From assembly GCA_013400115.1 (NCBI GenBank), contig VXBP01008602.1, positions 129,957 to 193,956 on the forward strand: a stretch of DNA of 64,000 nucleotides, read 5' to 3'. The stretch's first letter is position 1, and each line of letters starts with the position of its first letter. This stretch comes from Rhinopomastus cyanomelas (lineage: Eukaryota > Chordata > Aves > Bucerotiformes > Rhinopomastidae). Shown here in pieces: positions 9,746 to 22,200 of the stretch. The notes below the pieces were generated by a model. It worked only from the letters and a program-made list of their open reading frames with translations. It did no database searches and was not told the origin of the DNA. The position numbers were made by a program, and so were the translations under genes.

Positions 9746-12700
9746 GGTATTTATTGAGTTTTTCCTTCTCCTCCTGTTACACAGTGAAGGCCTGAATGAA
9801 ATTATTCTGGACTATAATTTACATGTCAAGTGTAATTACTGCTGAAACGATCCTCCTGCCAGTGCCCTTCACTGTGGAGACCTGTCTTCATCTTGAAGGG
9901 TGAAGAGATTGCTTGAGGTCAAAACCTGCAAAGCCCATCCACAGGGACATTTTCTGTAGCCTTCCTTGCAATGTGGTGAAACCAGGTCTGTGATAAAAGG
10001 GGTGATAATGAGTAACTGAGTCTGTATGAGCTCTGGCGTAGCCCTGGAAGAGGGCTGGGGTGAGGTTAGCATCTCCCAGGGTCTGCCCTTTTGAAGATGG
10101 ACATTGGTGCCTGGCTGGATCACTGTGCACTCTGGGCTTAGCTGCAGCTCTGCAACGACCAGTTCTGCTTCCTCACATCCCAAAACCCCCCTGTTGCTTA
10201 TAAAACCTGATGAGTGCATTTTAATACCTTGTGTAGCAGCGCTCGCGAATCCTGCGGGGTGTTGGTGCAGTTCTGCTGAAATAGCTCAGCTGACTTTGCA
10301 GAACTGTCAGAGAGGATTTGAACTTGATTAAAAACTGGGAATCGTACTTTTTCATCTGCTGCGTGGGTTGGGAAGCGTGAGGATGGCAGAGAACTTCTCA
10401 GCTCTAATGCCTGTGGTGGATACAGAGAGTGCAAGACTTGGACTTGCTTCCACAAGAACTTTGACTTGGCAGAGACATCTAACGTTCACTCCGATGACTA
10501 CTCGACAGTTCTGAAGGGCTCTGTTCCTTTAGGTGTCTTTTCACGGGTTTATATATTGCTTTTCTTTTCCCACTGACTTCTGGCTCCCTCCAGACTCAAG
10601 AGGGAGAAGGAAACACATCACAGCAACGTCGCCAATCCATGTTAATAGTTTTACTATGACCATGCTCAAAGAGATGAGCTGCACGCGTGCGTTTGAAACG
10701 TGAAAGTAAGACGGGGTGGAAGTCGCGTTGACGGCAAGCAAGCCGCTCAGAGGAACAGCTTGGTGGCTTCAGATCCAAATGTGCTGCTTCCAAAATGTCA
10801 TGAAATGTCTGTGTAGCATTCTGAGTGTCTGTGTGCCATCTGTGTGTTTTCTAGTGAAGCTCTGAAGAACTTGCTAATCGTTCCTGTGTGTTGTTCCTGT
10901 CTTTAGCACCCTTGGGTCGTAAGTAGGATTCCTGAGATAGTCATTGGTTTCTTCTTCGGGTTTTAATTCCGTTGATTATCCTGTTTTACTGGGAACTCTT
11001 ATCTGAGGAGGTAATGGAGTCAGGAACTCCTACACCTACTCAAGTGTTTTGAATTAAGTCCTGATCCCATTAAAAAAAAACCCCAAAAGCTCCCACTTAA
11101 AAGGGGGAGAGCTAATCTGAGCAACAAAAGATGCAAGTTAATGCATCAGTATTGGAAGGAAATGGAAGTAATGAAGTGATTTGAGGAGAGAGAGGGAGAG
11201 AACTTAGTGTAGGCAGTCTGGAGCAGATTTCTTAGAAGCAGAACAAATAAACACTTGAATAATCCATCAGGGTGATTCTGTTCAGGGGTGGCAGTAAATC
11301 TGCTAGAAATGCAGCCCTGAAGGATGGCTGCTGTTTTGGTTTGGATTTTGCTGAAGTTGCTGCAAACCTCTAGACAATGTCCCAGTGCTTCTGGTCATAA
11401 ACCTTCAGCTTTGTGGAGGTAATGGCATCTAATTCTGCTACAAAGAGGTGGTGAAGTCAAGCTCTCCCAGTATGGGGATTCTGCAAAGCTCACCAGGAAT
11501 GTCAGCAACAAAATTAAGAAGCTGGAAGACAACAGAGAATTAACCATCAGGTGCTTGGGTGGGTCTCAGCTGTCATTGTATTGGCTGGGAGAAGCAGTAA
11601 AGGGGTAGAGATTCTGTCCTTTTGAGGCTGGGAGGACAAAATAATTTCCTGCTTGTATTTCTTTCCAGACAAAATATTGCTAGATGCTCCCTGAAGAGAG
11701 TGTCTTGCCTGAAGCCCCCTCCACTGCTTAGCCCTGGGAGTTTTACACGTGTGAAGATTTACATCTATGTAGGGAAGCATCCTCTAATGTCTTCAACTCT
11801 CAGAATTGGCATAAATTCTTTGGAGAAGAATATTCTGTGCTGAGGACTGGGGCAGACTAAACCCTGTTCTTCAGCTGTTGTCTTCAAATCTAGGCTCTTC
11901 AAGGCCACATAGTGACTGGAGGGTTGTAAGCTCTGGGAATAATAGGAAGGACTTGGTGAGGAGAGCTCGGACAAGTTGAAGGACCCAGATGGTTTCACCA
12001 GGGAGCTCTGCAGTGTAAATTACCTGAGTTGAAGGCTGTAGGTACGTGCCCTTCCTTGGGACCAACAGAGCACTGGCTTCATGGCATGGGATGGACAGTC
12101 GTGTCTGAGGTCTTCAATGCAATCTGACCTTAAAAGACAACAACAAAACATTTCTCCTGGATCCAACGGGTGTTTTAGTCGTTGCTGGGTGTATTCTCAC
12201 CTCCCTGTGGGTGGCTTCTTCTGAGTTTAAACAGCACGCTGGCAGATAGCCCCGTGCTCCAGTAAACGGTGCTTCTAGACAAGTAGTGCAGCGTGGATCA
12301 GAAATGCTTTCCTGGTGATTCTGACTTTGTTGAGCTGTTTGCTGCTGCTTGTGCTGGAAAAATCCCAGCTCTGACAAGATGGATTCGGAAGATGCTCACA
12401 GCTGAGGCTGTAGGAAAAGTTTCTTTAACTTAGATTAATTGTGGCAAGGAGAGAAAGAGAAGCGCAACAGCCCCAGGACTTGGGAATGATTTTCAGCCTC
12501 AGTCTGTGCACCACTGATATCTCTCATGCCTGTTTATGTAATCCATGTAGCTGTGTGATTGGCAGCCCAAGATAAGTGAGGCTTGTTTGTGCTTTGGAGA
12601 TGTGAGAGAGTGGTTATTAGAGGGGTACAGGTGTCTGCTGAAGCTGTTCACAGCGCAGTTTTATCTGGAAGGTGTTTACTTAAATTTTGTTTTCTTGATT

Positions 12701-13889
12701 TACAAATTTGTTCCCATTGATTTTACCAGCTCCTGTCTGAATGAAGGCAAAGGCTCCACAAATTAATGTCTAGCTCTTGCTGTGATAATATTAGCCTTTC
12801 ACCCAAAGCTCAGCTTTGATTCTACACACAAGCATGTGGTGCAAGCCAATGCTGAGCTCCAACGAGACCCAGCGGACACAGGGCTCAAGGTTTGATGGAT
12901 CTGTTCCAGCAAATTGAAAGTTCAGCTTTTTAAATCTGATGCCTTTTCCCTCCCCACATTGGTTTGGTTTAACAGATGTGTTTTTTCCAGCTGTTAAATA
13001 GACTGGACAGATCACTCAGCGTCGCTGAAAGATGGGCAGGTAGGGCTACTCCCGAGCCTCGGAGAGGGGAGTTTTGTCAGGGAAGTGTTCCCTGAGTTGG
13101 GCTTTGGCCATGGATGGGGGCAATGTGAGACCAAGCAGGGCAGGAAGCACTTTGGGGGTTGTGGTGTAAGGTTGGAAAAACATGGAACAGCAGAGCCTGG
13201 AAAGCTGGAGGCAGGGCAGGATGTTGTGTATGTGCCTTTGAGCACTGAGCTCTTGGAGAGAAGTCTCACTTCACATTAACTGAATGAACAAGAAAAGCTT
13301 CTGTGAGTGCTGTGTGCAGCCTGTCTGGCTGTGAGCTGTGATTGTGAGCTTTCACAGCATTTCACACCTTCACACTTGTGAGCTGCAGCTGCATCAATTA
13401 ATGTGAGTTTCCAAAACAGTGATTTTATATAAAGTTCTTATTGGGAAAATATAATCTGAGAAAATGGATAAAGGAAACTTTAAATGGGAAAAAAAATAGA
13501 GCAAAAAGTCTGAGGCTACAGCTCAGTATCAAGTTGTTTCATTGCACAAAATGCTGCCTGAATCGGTGATGAAGCAGCCAAATGCTGGAAAAGCTCTGAA
13601 TTTCTTCTTTTCTGGAATTCTTTGAGACACTTCCATATTTGTTTGATGTTCCCTGTGCTTTACTCACCCTCAATGTTTAATGAATGCATTGGGTATTGGC
13701 AGAGATAATGTTCCTGATTTACAGCCAGGGAATGGAGACGCAGATAAACAGCTGCTCAGACAGCCTGAAATAAACAGCATTAAATGGTGTGAGTTCAGTG
13801 GGCTAGCTGAGTGTGCTGATTAAGGATCATAGCTGACTGGTTTGCTTATTTCACCATGAGATAAGAATGTCTATCTACCCCAGAATACT
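9746..13889. other. 4.1 kb without recognised gene or transposon
   Basis: This is the largest stretch in the left half without CR1. It contains a CpG-dense patch (10230-10750, listed separately) and an A-rich run near 11068-11090. Open frames are short and unsupported. No exon, RNA gene or tandem array was recognised in the rest. Confidence 0.5.
10230..10750. promoter_or_regulatory. CpG-dense patch, candidate regulatory element
   Basis: CpG dinucleotides are unusually frequent compared with the flanks, for example in CAGCGCTCGCGAATCCTGCG (about 10238-10257) and in GCACGCGTGCG with downstream ACGTG, GACGG, GTCGCG and TTGACGG (10681-10735). The 10-base palindrome GCACGCGTGC lies at 10681-10690. 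Unmethylated regulatory DNA often retains CpG. No transcript or start site can be shown here, so the role is inferred and weak. Confidence 0.3.
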
Positions 13890-14050
13890 GTAGAAGGAGG
13901 TTGTGGAGTCTCCTTCTCTGGAGATGTTCAAAACCCACCTGGACGTGTTCCTGTGCGACTTGGTCTAGGTGATCCTGCTGTGGCAGGGGGATTGGACTGG
14001 AGGATCTTTTGCAATCCCTTCCAATCACTAATGTTCTGTGATTCTGTGAG
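13890..14050 (+). mobile_element. CR1 LINE, short 3' end, dominant subfamily
   Basis: It begins in the 'EVVESPSLEMFKTHLDVFLCDLV' coding region and runs through GATCCTGCTGTGGCAGGGGG to the tail TTCTGTGATTCTGTGAG. Its sequence is close to 52764-52898 and 46496-46648, suggesting they are of similar age. Confidence 0.92.
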
Positions 14051-14213
14051 GTGTTTAGGGTGGCTGATGCCTCAGTGGCTTGAGCACAATCCAACATTCA
14101 TATCTGCTGCCATGGTTTACTCATCTGTTTTGTGAAGATAATGAGAAATTTCTAGACTGTTTCTTGCTGATCTTGCATTAGATGGTGCTTGTTCCAGGTC
14201 TGCCCTGACAAGA

Positions 14214-14445
14214 CTCATAGATTCAGAGGGTCAGAAGGAATCTCCAAAGGTCATCTAGTCCAACCCCCCTACAACAAGCAGGGCCAGCACTCACCACACG
14301 GGGTTGCCCAGAGCCCCATCCATCCATCTCTAATGGCTCCAAGGATGGGGGCCTCCAGCAGCTCTCTGGATAGCCTGTTCCAGAGATCCCCCACCTTCAG
14401 ATTCAAGACCTTTTTCCTCCTGTCCAGCTCAATCTTCTGGGTTTC
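14214..14445 (-). mobile_element. CR1 LINE, 3' portion, tail-facing the previous copy
   Basis: On the minus strand it encodes 'KKVLNLKVGDLWNRLSRELL'-like sequence. It then has the 3' UTR with GGGGGGTTGGACTAGATGAC and TGAATCTATGAG at the 3' end. It is the same subfamily as the + strand copy at 34456-34824. It lies 160 bases from the 13890-14050 copy, tail to tail. Confidence 0.88.
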
Positions 14446-15297
14446 ATCTTTTCAGAAGAGGCTGATCTGGTGATATTTGTAAACAAACAGGCTGAAAAAT
14501 GACTAGAAATCTCCCCATGTTTTTCTTTCAGAGCAGGCTGGCAGATTTGTGAGGATGGGTGCAGCTGGGAGCAGGTGCCTGTGTGTCAGTTCATGGACCT
14601 CTCCTTTTAGCTTGGATCACATCTGATAGTTAGTGCAGGTTGCAGTGCACTAACTCCAAGGTTTCATAGCAGTGTGGGGTATTGTGACCTTACAGACAAG
14701 TATTTGTACTCATCCACAGCCTGTGTGCACTGGAGTCACTGGCCAACACCTGATCTCAAGGATGCCAGGAGTTCTTACACCATTAGGTCTTGATGCCAGT
14801 CATGAAGGAGGCAGAGAGTTGAAGGACAGCTCTGCTGATTTGCATGGCTCTGGTTTTACATATTGAAATCATCTTGGTGTCTTCCCACACAAGCACCCTC
14901 CCTTCATCATTTCTGACAGTCAGGGCTCGTTTCCATGGTGCTATTTCATCCATACCTTAGGAAACCTTTCTACTGTTCCCCTATAGACATCATTTGAGGT
15001 TTCTATGGCAACATCTGAGGAGGGTGTCTTAAAGCAAGAATCGGCGATTCTTGGCCAGCCCCACGCATGACCATCACACACATGATGGCAGTGATGCTAG
15101 CTGATGTGAAATATGATGGAAGAAACAGCCAGAGGGACTGCCTGCCTTCATAAAGCTCAAACTCTGAAAGCCACAGTTCAAAAAGGAGGAAGGAATGTTG
15201 AGCAGAGAAGCTCAGCCCTTGCGCTGGGTGTCGCCGTGAAGAAGTCTGAGATAGAAGAATGAATGGTGTCGTGTAATTTCATTCACTGCCAGCGAAT
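14446..15297. other. Non-coding DNA, nothing recognised
   Basis: No gene, RNA or repeat was recognised between the CR1 fragment and the 103-bp duplication. Confidence 0.5.
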
Positions 15298-15507
15298 CTT
15301 CAAGAAGGGTAGGGATAAACCCTGTAAATCCATAAGTGTTTGGGGTTTAAGATCTAAAGGAAGTTGTAAAATAAAATGTTAAAATAATTCTTAAAAAACT
15401 CTTCGAGAAGGATAGTAATAAGTCCTTGTAAACCCATAAACCTTTGGGGTTGATAGTTAAAGGAAGTTGTAAAATGAAATGTTAGCGTGAATTCTCAAAA
15501 AAAAATG
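15298..15507. repeat. Two-copy tandem duplication with about 103-bp period
   Basis: Copy 1 (15298-15400) begins CTTCAAGAAGGGTAG and copy 2 (15401-15507) begins CTTCGAGAAGGATAG. They share TTTGGGGTT and AAAGGAAGTTGTAAAAT near their middles and end in an A-run. The copies differ at many sites, so the duplication is old. It might be part of an unrecognised LTR or satellite, but no terminal inverted TG...CA structure was found. Confidence 0.85.
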
Positions 15508-15828
15508 ATGGTTTGGCTAGAGGGGGAAAGAAATAGGGTTTCCTTTCAACTTCCAATATTTATTTGGGTGAGGAAGTAAAATATCCCCTACAAATGACAC
15601 GAACACTGGCAGCATTGTGCGATTTCAGGAGAATCAGGAAGTGGAGTCATTAGTGTTGGAAGCTGAGATCAGGAAATGACAGTTGTTGAAACAGAGTCTG
15701 ATCTGAGCCTCTGCTTGTGGTGAGGTTGGTACTGAAAACCTTGACTGGGGCTGCTTAGAAAAGGATAATAAAGTGGGGTTTTTTGGTAAAACACTAAGGC
15801 AGGGCTTAGATTACCTGAAAAGGAGTAA

Positions 15829-15872
15829 GAATCATAGAATCATTAGGGATCGAACCTCTCCAACACCTCTGC
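15829..15872 (-). mobile_element. Possible minimal CR1 3' end
   Basis: The start AAGAATCATAGAATCATTAG matches the complement of a CR1 octamer tail, followed by GGGATCGAACCTCTCCAACAC in place of the usual GGAAGGGACC...TCCAAC. Only about 40 bases are alignable, so this could be a remnant or chance. Confidence 0.45.
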
Positions 15873-18617
15873 TCCCCACCAGCTATTTGAACTGCAGTTT
15901 GAACTGATGGGAGGTGAGAGCACAGAGTGTTTATCCACTGGGAGAAGAAAGAGATCAGTAGTTAGACAAATAGCCAAGAACAGGTGTGTCCTTCCTACGC
16001 CTGCATTCCACAGCCCTTCCAGGGATGTTTTACTTAGTGGAGAGGTTTTGTTCCTTGCGGTGACTTTTGGGTCACATCCTGTGACTTTAAACTTGAAAGA
16101 TGCCTGGAAGAATCCCAGAGAAAGAGAAGGTGCCAAACACTCCAAGAAACTTCAGCCCTGAGTTTGTGTCAGTTGGGTGACTCAGCCTTGTGTTTGAGTG
16201 GTGCTAACTGGAGGAAGAGGGGAAGGCTCTGCTGATGACTCAGAACTAGGGGCTGGCAAGTTTTCTTTTGAGCTTGGCTGAGGTGCTGAGAGGGTCTGGA
16301 GGTGGGTTGTCAACTACTGCTTAAAGCAATGTCTGCAGAGGAGCAGCGTGAGCCTTGAGCCTTCTGTCAAAGAACTGCAGCTCTGTGCGTTCCTCCCCCT
16401 TTTCCTTTATTCCTATCACTTTTCTTGAAGGTGATAAATGAGGAGTTTGCCCCGTAAGGATCACTTTGACATCCCATCTGCATCTTTTCTTGGCTCATGG
16501 ACAGCTGTTGTTTCACATTCTGAGCCTCAGTTCACTCTTTGCTCCTGTTTTCCAAGCATTTTGCAGACGAAGGGAAGGAACTCGCACATAAACCCAATTC
16601 TGCTGCAGTCCAGCTGATAGTTCTTGAGATCTTTTTTCATGGTAGGAGCAGAGAAACCCCTTCAGGGAAATCCCATTTCCAGTGAGACTGCTGACATCCT
16701 CCAGTCAGTCCGTGCTGAAAAGCCATCTCTAGTGTCTGCATAAGACAACCTCACATCTCTTGCTGCCTTCTGTCCCGACAACAGATGCTGCAGAGAAGTT
16801 GTTCCTTGCAGGAAGCACCCTGTGAGGACAGAATGTCATCACCAGCGTGTTGCTTGCAGGCCTGAGACCCACCTGGCAGCCGCTCTGCTTCCTTCTGGCT
16901 CTGGTGACAGCTGCTGTGGCAGCAGTTGCTGCTCGCAGCTGCTCTGCGCCTGCCGAAGCGCCGGAGCAAGCTGTTGGCTCTCTGCGGTTTCAGGCAGATG
17001 AGGGCCACTGTTGTAAATGTGAACTTTGTTGGTTCTGCCATTCGCTGGCTCTGGCTGCGACAGCACTCGTAGGGCAGTGAGAGGAGGGGAGCCACAGGAG
17101 CTCCTGCCTGATTCAGCAGCATTTCCCATGGTCCAGTGACCCTCCCTCCTCCGCTTCCCCCTCCCTCTTCTCTGTCCACGTACCAACCCGAAGTGGTGGT
17201 GCCTTCCCTCCAGCACCAGTGCAGCTCCCAAAGGGGATGATGGCATGAACCCAGTGCTGTGTGTTAGAGGTTTCCCAGCTAAGGATGGCCATAGAAGACT
17301 GCCTGTGCTCTCTGCTCTTCGTTTAACCCCGTAAGTGCTGCGCTACCGTGTGTTTCAGACTGGCTGTTTGACCTGTGAACTTACCAAGCAGTTGGCTGTT
17401 TGAGCTGGGGCAACTTCAGTGCAAAATGTTTGGCTACAAGAAAGCAGCGTGAGTAAGGGATGTGCAGCAGTGGGTGTGAAACAGGTTTAGTCGTTGTTTA
17501 GGGGGCTTTTTTGATGCGAGGTTATATGGAATGATAGCAACTTCCTTGATGAGTTTGTGAGGGAAACTGCAGTAAAGGTGGAGAAGTTTGCTGATGGAAT
17601 TGTAGTGTTACAGTGCTTCACCGTGGAATTGTTGTGATGTTGTATAGGTCAGTAATTCCTGACCAATGGCTTAGTGGTGGAATGACTTAAACACTGATGT
17701 ATGTGCTGCAAATATAAGTTGGCAGAACTTGTGAATGATAGGTGCTTTGTTACCCTCAAAACTAAGCCAAGTGGTGGGTACTTCCTTAGATGGGTGGAAT
17801 TGATTAGAAAAGCTTGGAGGGTTCTCAAGAATGTGAATTCACACAAACCTTTTGTTACTTACATTGATGTTCACATCTTCTAGCTCATCAGTGGCCTGGC
17901 TGGGTCCCCTTCTGAAGGTGTTCAGTTTAAGTTTAGTTTTAGTCTGGATCCCTGAATTATTTATCTAGGAGACAAGTATTTTCTACAGAGATCTTCCCAA
18001 GGATATACTTTAGGCAGAGACAGAGCTGTGCCTGAACCCTGTGCTTTCACCTGCCCTGTTGATTTTAAGAGGATGCCTGCGTCACCAGGTATCACAAGTG
18101 GTCTTGGTGTAGCAGTCTTTGTAGAGCTCTGATTTCAGTTGGATTTTGTCCTGACTGGTTTTCCTGGAGCTGAGAATCTCAGCTCTTCCTGCATATGAGT
18201 TGAAGTGATTTGAAACTGACAGATGATGATTATATTTATTTGTGTGACAGAAACCTTCTGGATGTCTCGAGCAGATGCTGTTGAATCTTCACTCCTTCAG
18301 GGGGAGAGACTGAGCCTGCTCATCCATCTGTCTGGGCTTCTGCCTTATTATTAAGTGGTCTGTGCTTTAGACTAAGTGGGCAGATCATTTAGATCGGAGC
18401 TGTTAGATGTGTCAGACACACAGCTAGCTCCTCGTGGAGCTTCTTCATCCATCTAAGGTTGGGCAAACAACCCTTGCACAGCGTTTTATTCCACCGAGTG
18501 CCAACTCCTTGCACAAGGAGCACTTACTCTTATCCCCAAAACCTGTTTGGTTATGGGAGTGTGGATTTTGCTGCAAGTAGTTCTCTGTCTGCAAACTTGC
18601 CCTGAGATTCTAAAAGA
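15873..18617. other. Non-coding DNA with a moderately CpG-rich segment
   Basis: Around 16900-17060 the sequence is richer in CpG and GC (for example GCCGAAGCGCCGGAGCAAGC). The frame at 16847-17080 looks like a signal peptide but starts at GTG, not ATG, and has no exon context. The remainder, including the AT-richer 17500-17900, holds nothing recognised. Confidence 0.4.
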
Positions 18618-18660
18618 CAGTCCTATAGATAGTCCTCTATAGTTTAAGCATACAGATGCT
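18618..18660. repeat. Left flanking direct repeat of the CR1 at 18662-19180
   Basis: It begins CAGTCCTATAG and contains AGTCCTCTATAGTTTAAGCA and ATGCT. The right-hand partner is at 19181-19217. The two enclose the CR1 copy with almost no gap, so they look like an aged target-site duplication. Confidence 0.7.
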
Positions 18661-18661
18661 T

Positions 18662-19180
18662 TGCCCTGATGAGGCTTCACATGGGCTACTGCATCCAGTT
18701 CTGGGCTCCCCACTTCAGGAGAGACAGAGGGTCCAACACAGGGCTATGAGGATGATGAAGGGACAGGAACACCTCCTTTGTGTGGAAAGGCTGAGAGATC
18801 TAGGGCTTTTTAGTCTGGAGAGAAGACTGAGAGGGGATCTCATTAGTGTCTACAAGTCCATGAGGGCTGAGTGTCAAGAAGGACAGGACAACCTTTCTTC
18901 ACTCATGCACTGGGATAGGATGAGGGCCAATGGATTCCAGCTCGAGCACAGGACGTTCCACCTCAACATGAGGAAGAACTTCTTTACTGTGAGGATTACA
19001 GAGCGCTGGCACAGGCTGCCCAGAGAGGTTGTGGAGCCTCCTGCTCTGAAGACTTTCCAGCCCTGTCTAGATGCATTTCGGAGTGATCTGCCCAGTTTTG
19101 GTCCTGCTCTGGCAGGGGAGGTTGGACTCAATGATCTTCAAAGGTCTCTTTGAACCCCCAACATTCTGTGATTCAGTATA
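18662..19180 (+). mobile_element. CR1 LINE, 5'-truncated, long open frame
   Basis: The frame 18656-19153 is open for 165 codons and encodes the ORF2 C-terminus. It starts in the 'TSHGLLHPVLGSPLQERQRV' region and shows 'LRDLGLFSLERRLRGDLISV', 'RTFHLNMRKNFFTVRITERW' and 'RLPREVVEPPALKTFQPCLD'. The 3' end reads GTTGGACTCAATGATCTTCA and ends with ATTCTGTGATTCAGTATA. A region usually 'GGCQEDG' reads 'AECQEGQDNL', so the copy is diverged. It is flanked by long direct repeats. Confidence 0.93.
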
Positions 19181-19217
19181 CAGTCCTGTACAGTTCTCTG
19201 TAGTCTAAGCAAATGCT
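19181..19217. repeat. Right flanking direct repeat of the CR1 at 18662-19180
   Basis: It begins CAGTCCTGTA and contains AGTTCTCTGTAGTCTAAGCA and ATGCT. It aligns with 18618-18660 apart from a few substitutions and small gaps. Confidence 0.7.
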
Positions 19218-22200
19218 TGAAGATCATGAGCTGCTTTCCCCAAATGATTGAACCAAGGGATAAGGTAAAAACACACTGATTTGGGACACAAGTCCACATC
19301 TTTGTATGAAGATGAAAGATGCAGCGGAAGCTTCATCCCTGATGTCTCTTTGGAGGCAGATTTACGTTATAGTGGAAGAGAAGGAAGATCACCAGGTGCC
19401 CAGGCTCTGTCTCAAGAAGATGAAGAGAGGTTTGCTGGTTGCTTGGGATAGTTTTAGTATTTAAATAAAAAGCTTTCCTCTGAGATCTCTTCAGGAACTG
19501 TACTGGGCACTTGGCAGTCATCTTACTGCCCTCCCTACCTTTTTGATTCTGCCTAATTGTCAAGTCCATTGTTCACGTCAGAGCCAAACCTACCACTGAA
19601 CTCAGCTCTGTGCCTTAGTTTTAATTGCTGGATGTTATTCACATCAGGGACACTGATTCATCCAAAGCAGGTAATTGCCAGATTCCACTGTATTAAAGAC
19701 ATTTATCTCATGCCTCACCGAGCTGCTGCTTACCAGGGCTTTCTTCTTCTCCATTTAATCTGGATTTTTTGTTCATTGCAGTTTTATAAAGCTGTTATTG
19801 TGGAGTTTAGCTCTAGGCAAATTGATGAGAGGTGTAGAAATATAATTTAAAAAGAATTAGAACCGGTGTCATTGTTTGCTGGTATCAAGCACTAGCTGGT
19901 TGGGGAGAGGTGGGTGTGAAACTGTCCGCGGGCAAAAGTGAATGGCAGGTGTATTTATAACGAATGAAAAGATTCCGTGAGGAACGGAGTGTTCGTTCCT
20001 GCAGAGGTTATTGACTCAGATATGCTGAGTCTGGGCTGAATAAGTCTGTAACTAAGAGTCAGGACTTTGGAAACTAAACTCATGGTTGGAGGATTTCATC
20101 TCTGCCTGCTTTCCAATTCTGTTCCAAATGTGGTAACATCATTTGCTGGAATTGGCTTTTTCCCCCCACAGCTGGAATTTGACCCTGAGAAGATGATGTT
20201 CTGCTTGCAGATTATTAGTCCAGGCTTTAAACTGTACTGCAGAGTTATGGAGAAGTAAAATCCCTCCACAACCCACAAACAAACCAGCAAACCAAAACAC
20301 TTTTACAGAATTAGTTCAAAATAGAGAAGGCTCTTAATGATGCTCTTTCCACAGACATCCACAGCTTCCCTGTGTCCTCTATCCCTTCCACTTGACACAC
20401 TCTTCTAAAATTAGCAGAGGTTAATATTTTAACATCAGGCTGATCTGAGCAAGGAGTCCTTGATCTCTAAATTCAATCGACTGAGTGAAATGGGCCATGC
20501 AGACACTTCTGAAAGATTCAGTTGAGGTGATTAACCAGACATGAGTTAGCTCATCTGTAGGAGACTCTGAAGTTTTGGGGGGTTTTTCTTTAGTTTTATA
20601 ATTCTTTTTTAAAAATTATTCTCAGATTTTAAAAAAGAAATCCTTTGTGCTCTGTCTGAGCGTTTTGAATGTCGATATCAGAAGAAGAAAAGATGAGCAA
20701 TTGGAAGGCTGGAAGAAAAACCTTTTAGATTTTGAAGAAACTAGGGCTAAGGAACAGTTCCAACAGTGCCAACACTGTTCCCAGAGAAGATGGATCAGAT
20801 CAATAGCTCTTGGAGCAAGAGACACTCTTTGCCTTGTGGGTGACATGTCTGGCTTAAGACTGCTGCGCCCCAAGGCTCTCAGCTCTTGTCTAATGAACTG
20901 GTTGACCGCTTTCTTGAGGTTAAAGAGATGTTTTTGCAGATGGTTTAGGTATTTATGGGTTTTTCACTAGAGAATATAACACTGTTAGGTGTGAAAGTGT
21001 CTGGCAGCTGATGACTTCAAACCCTTGCAGTGTTGCCTTTAAGGTAATCCATGCGTACTTGTGTCTAACAACGCTTAGAGGCAAGGAACTCCGTTAAAAC
21101 CAACTCATGGTGGCTGAACACAGCAAGTCCTACAGTCTGCAGCTTCTGAGCTGCTAGAGAGCAGCAGGGGCCCTGGGTTGAAGGGTCTCTCAAGTGGGTT
21201 TTCTCCACTACTTGGGCTTCTTGCAGAAGGCAAGAGCAGGAGCCTGGACCGAGCATGTGATGCATCTTGCTTTAGGGACTCTGACACAACCAAGAAACCT
21301 CAGGTTGGACAAGCATCATGGATGCTCTGCTGAAATCACAGCTCAGATGGGGACACAAGCAGACTTGTGAATGTAAGATGCTGTCTTGTCTAAAATTTAA
21401 CCAAGTGACAGATACAAGTCCCGTTTCGTTGGATGCAGATGCACGACTCCTGTGCTAAGCAGCTTGCGTCTTCAGGTGATGTGATGTGTGGCTGCTTTTG
21501 ATTCTAAGCTGGTTTCCATCATGTAGACAGTATTGGGTGGGTTGTTGTCACACTTGTACCTCAGTTTAAGGATTTTAACATAAATTGGTGTGATGACTGG
21601 AGGTTGTGGCTGTGGAATTTGGTAGGAGCTGCAAACAGAAAGCACAGAAAGCACAGCCAGCAGAGGGTGCCTTGGTAAAGCACACAGCATCACATTTAAT
21701 TTGAGGCTCTCTTCCTGCTGTTCACGACTTCTCAGCTCAGGAAACATTGTGCAATATAACTGAGGATGCTGACTGAGAATTAAAGCTCAACAAGCAGTAG
21801 TGGCACCCACTTGCCCAAATGTCATAGTCTTAATTTAAAACTGACGTGCTCCTGTAATCTCTATTTTGTCTGCAAGGAAATTGAGACAAATATGAGCTGC
21901 CTTTCTCTGAAGGACACACGTAAAGCAGGATTGTATTCCAGGAACCCTGATACCCAGTCTCAGCAACAGTCTAACTAGCTCATGCCTCATCTCCCTGGCT
22001 TTAAGAGAACAAAGCCATTTCAGATAGTTCTGCTTGCAGGAGACTGTTACCCTGGTTGCCATCCTGTCAGAATTGCTGAGAGACTATTTATGGGGTGGAA
22101 AAAGTGGGGCTGAGCAAACCCTTTCCTCTGTGATGGCAGATAAACCCTCTTAGTGCTCTTCAAATCTAACGTGCTTGGTCTATAAAACTGCAAATGATGG

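Noticed and set aside
16847..17080. Frame that looks like a signal peptide (hydrophobic stretch then AVAAVAARS)
   Set aside because: It begins at GTG, has no ATG in a usable place, no splice context and no family resemblance; probably chance in a GC-rich segment.
17575..17620. Words resembling the CR1 'KFADG' active-site region
   Set aside because: The flanking bases do not align to CR1 on either side; the similarity is too short.
20647..20970. 107-codon open frame with many charged residues
   Set aside because: No domain, no splice sites, and it overlaps an equally long frame on the other strand; no support for coding.
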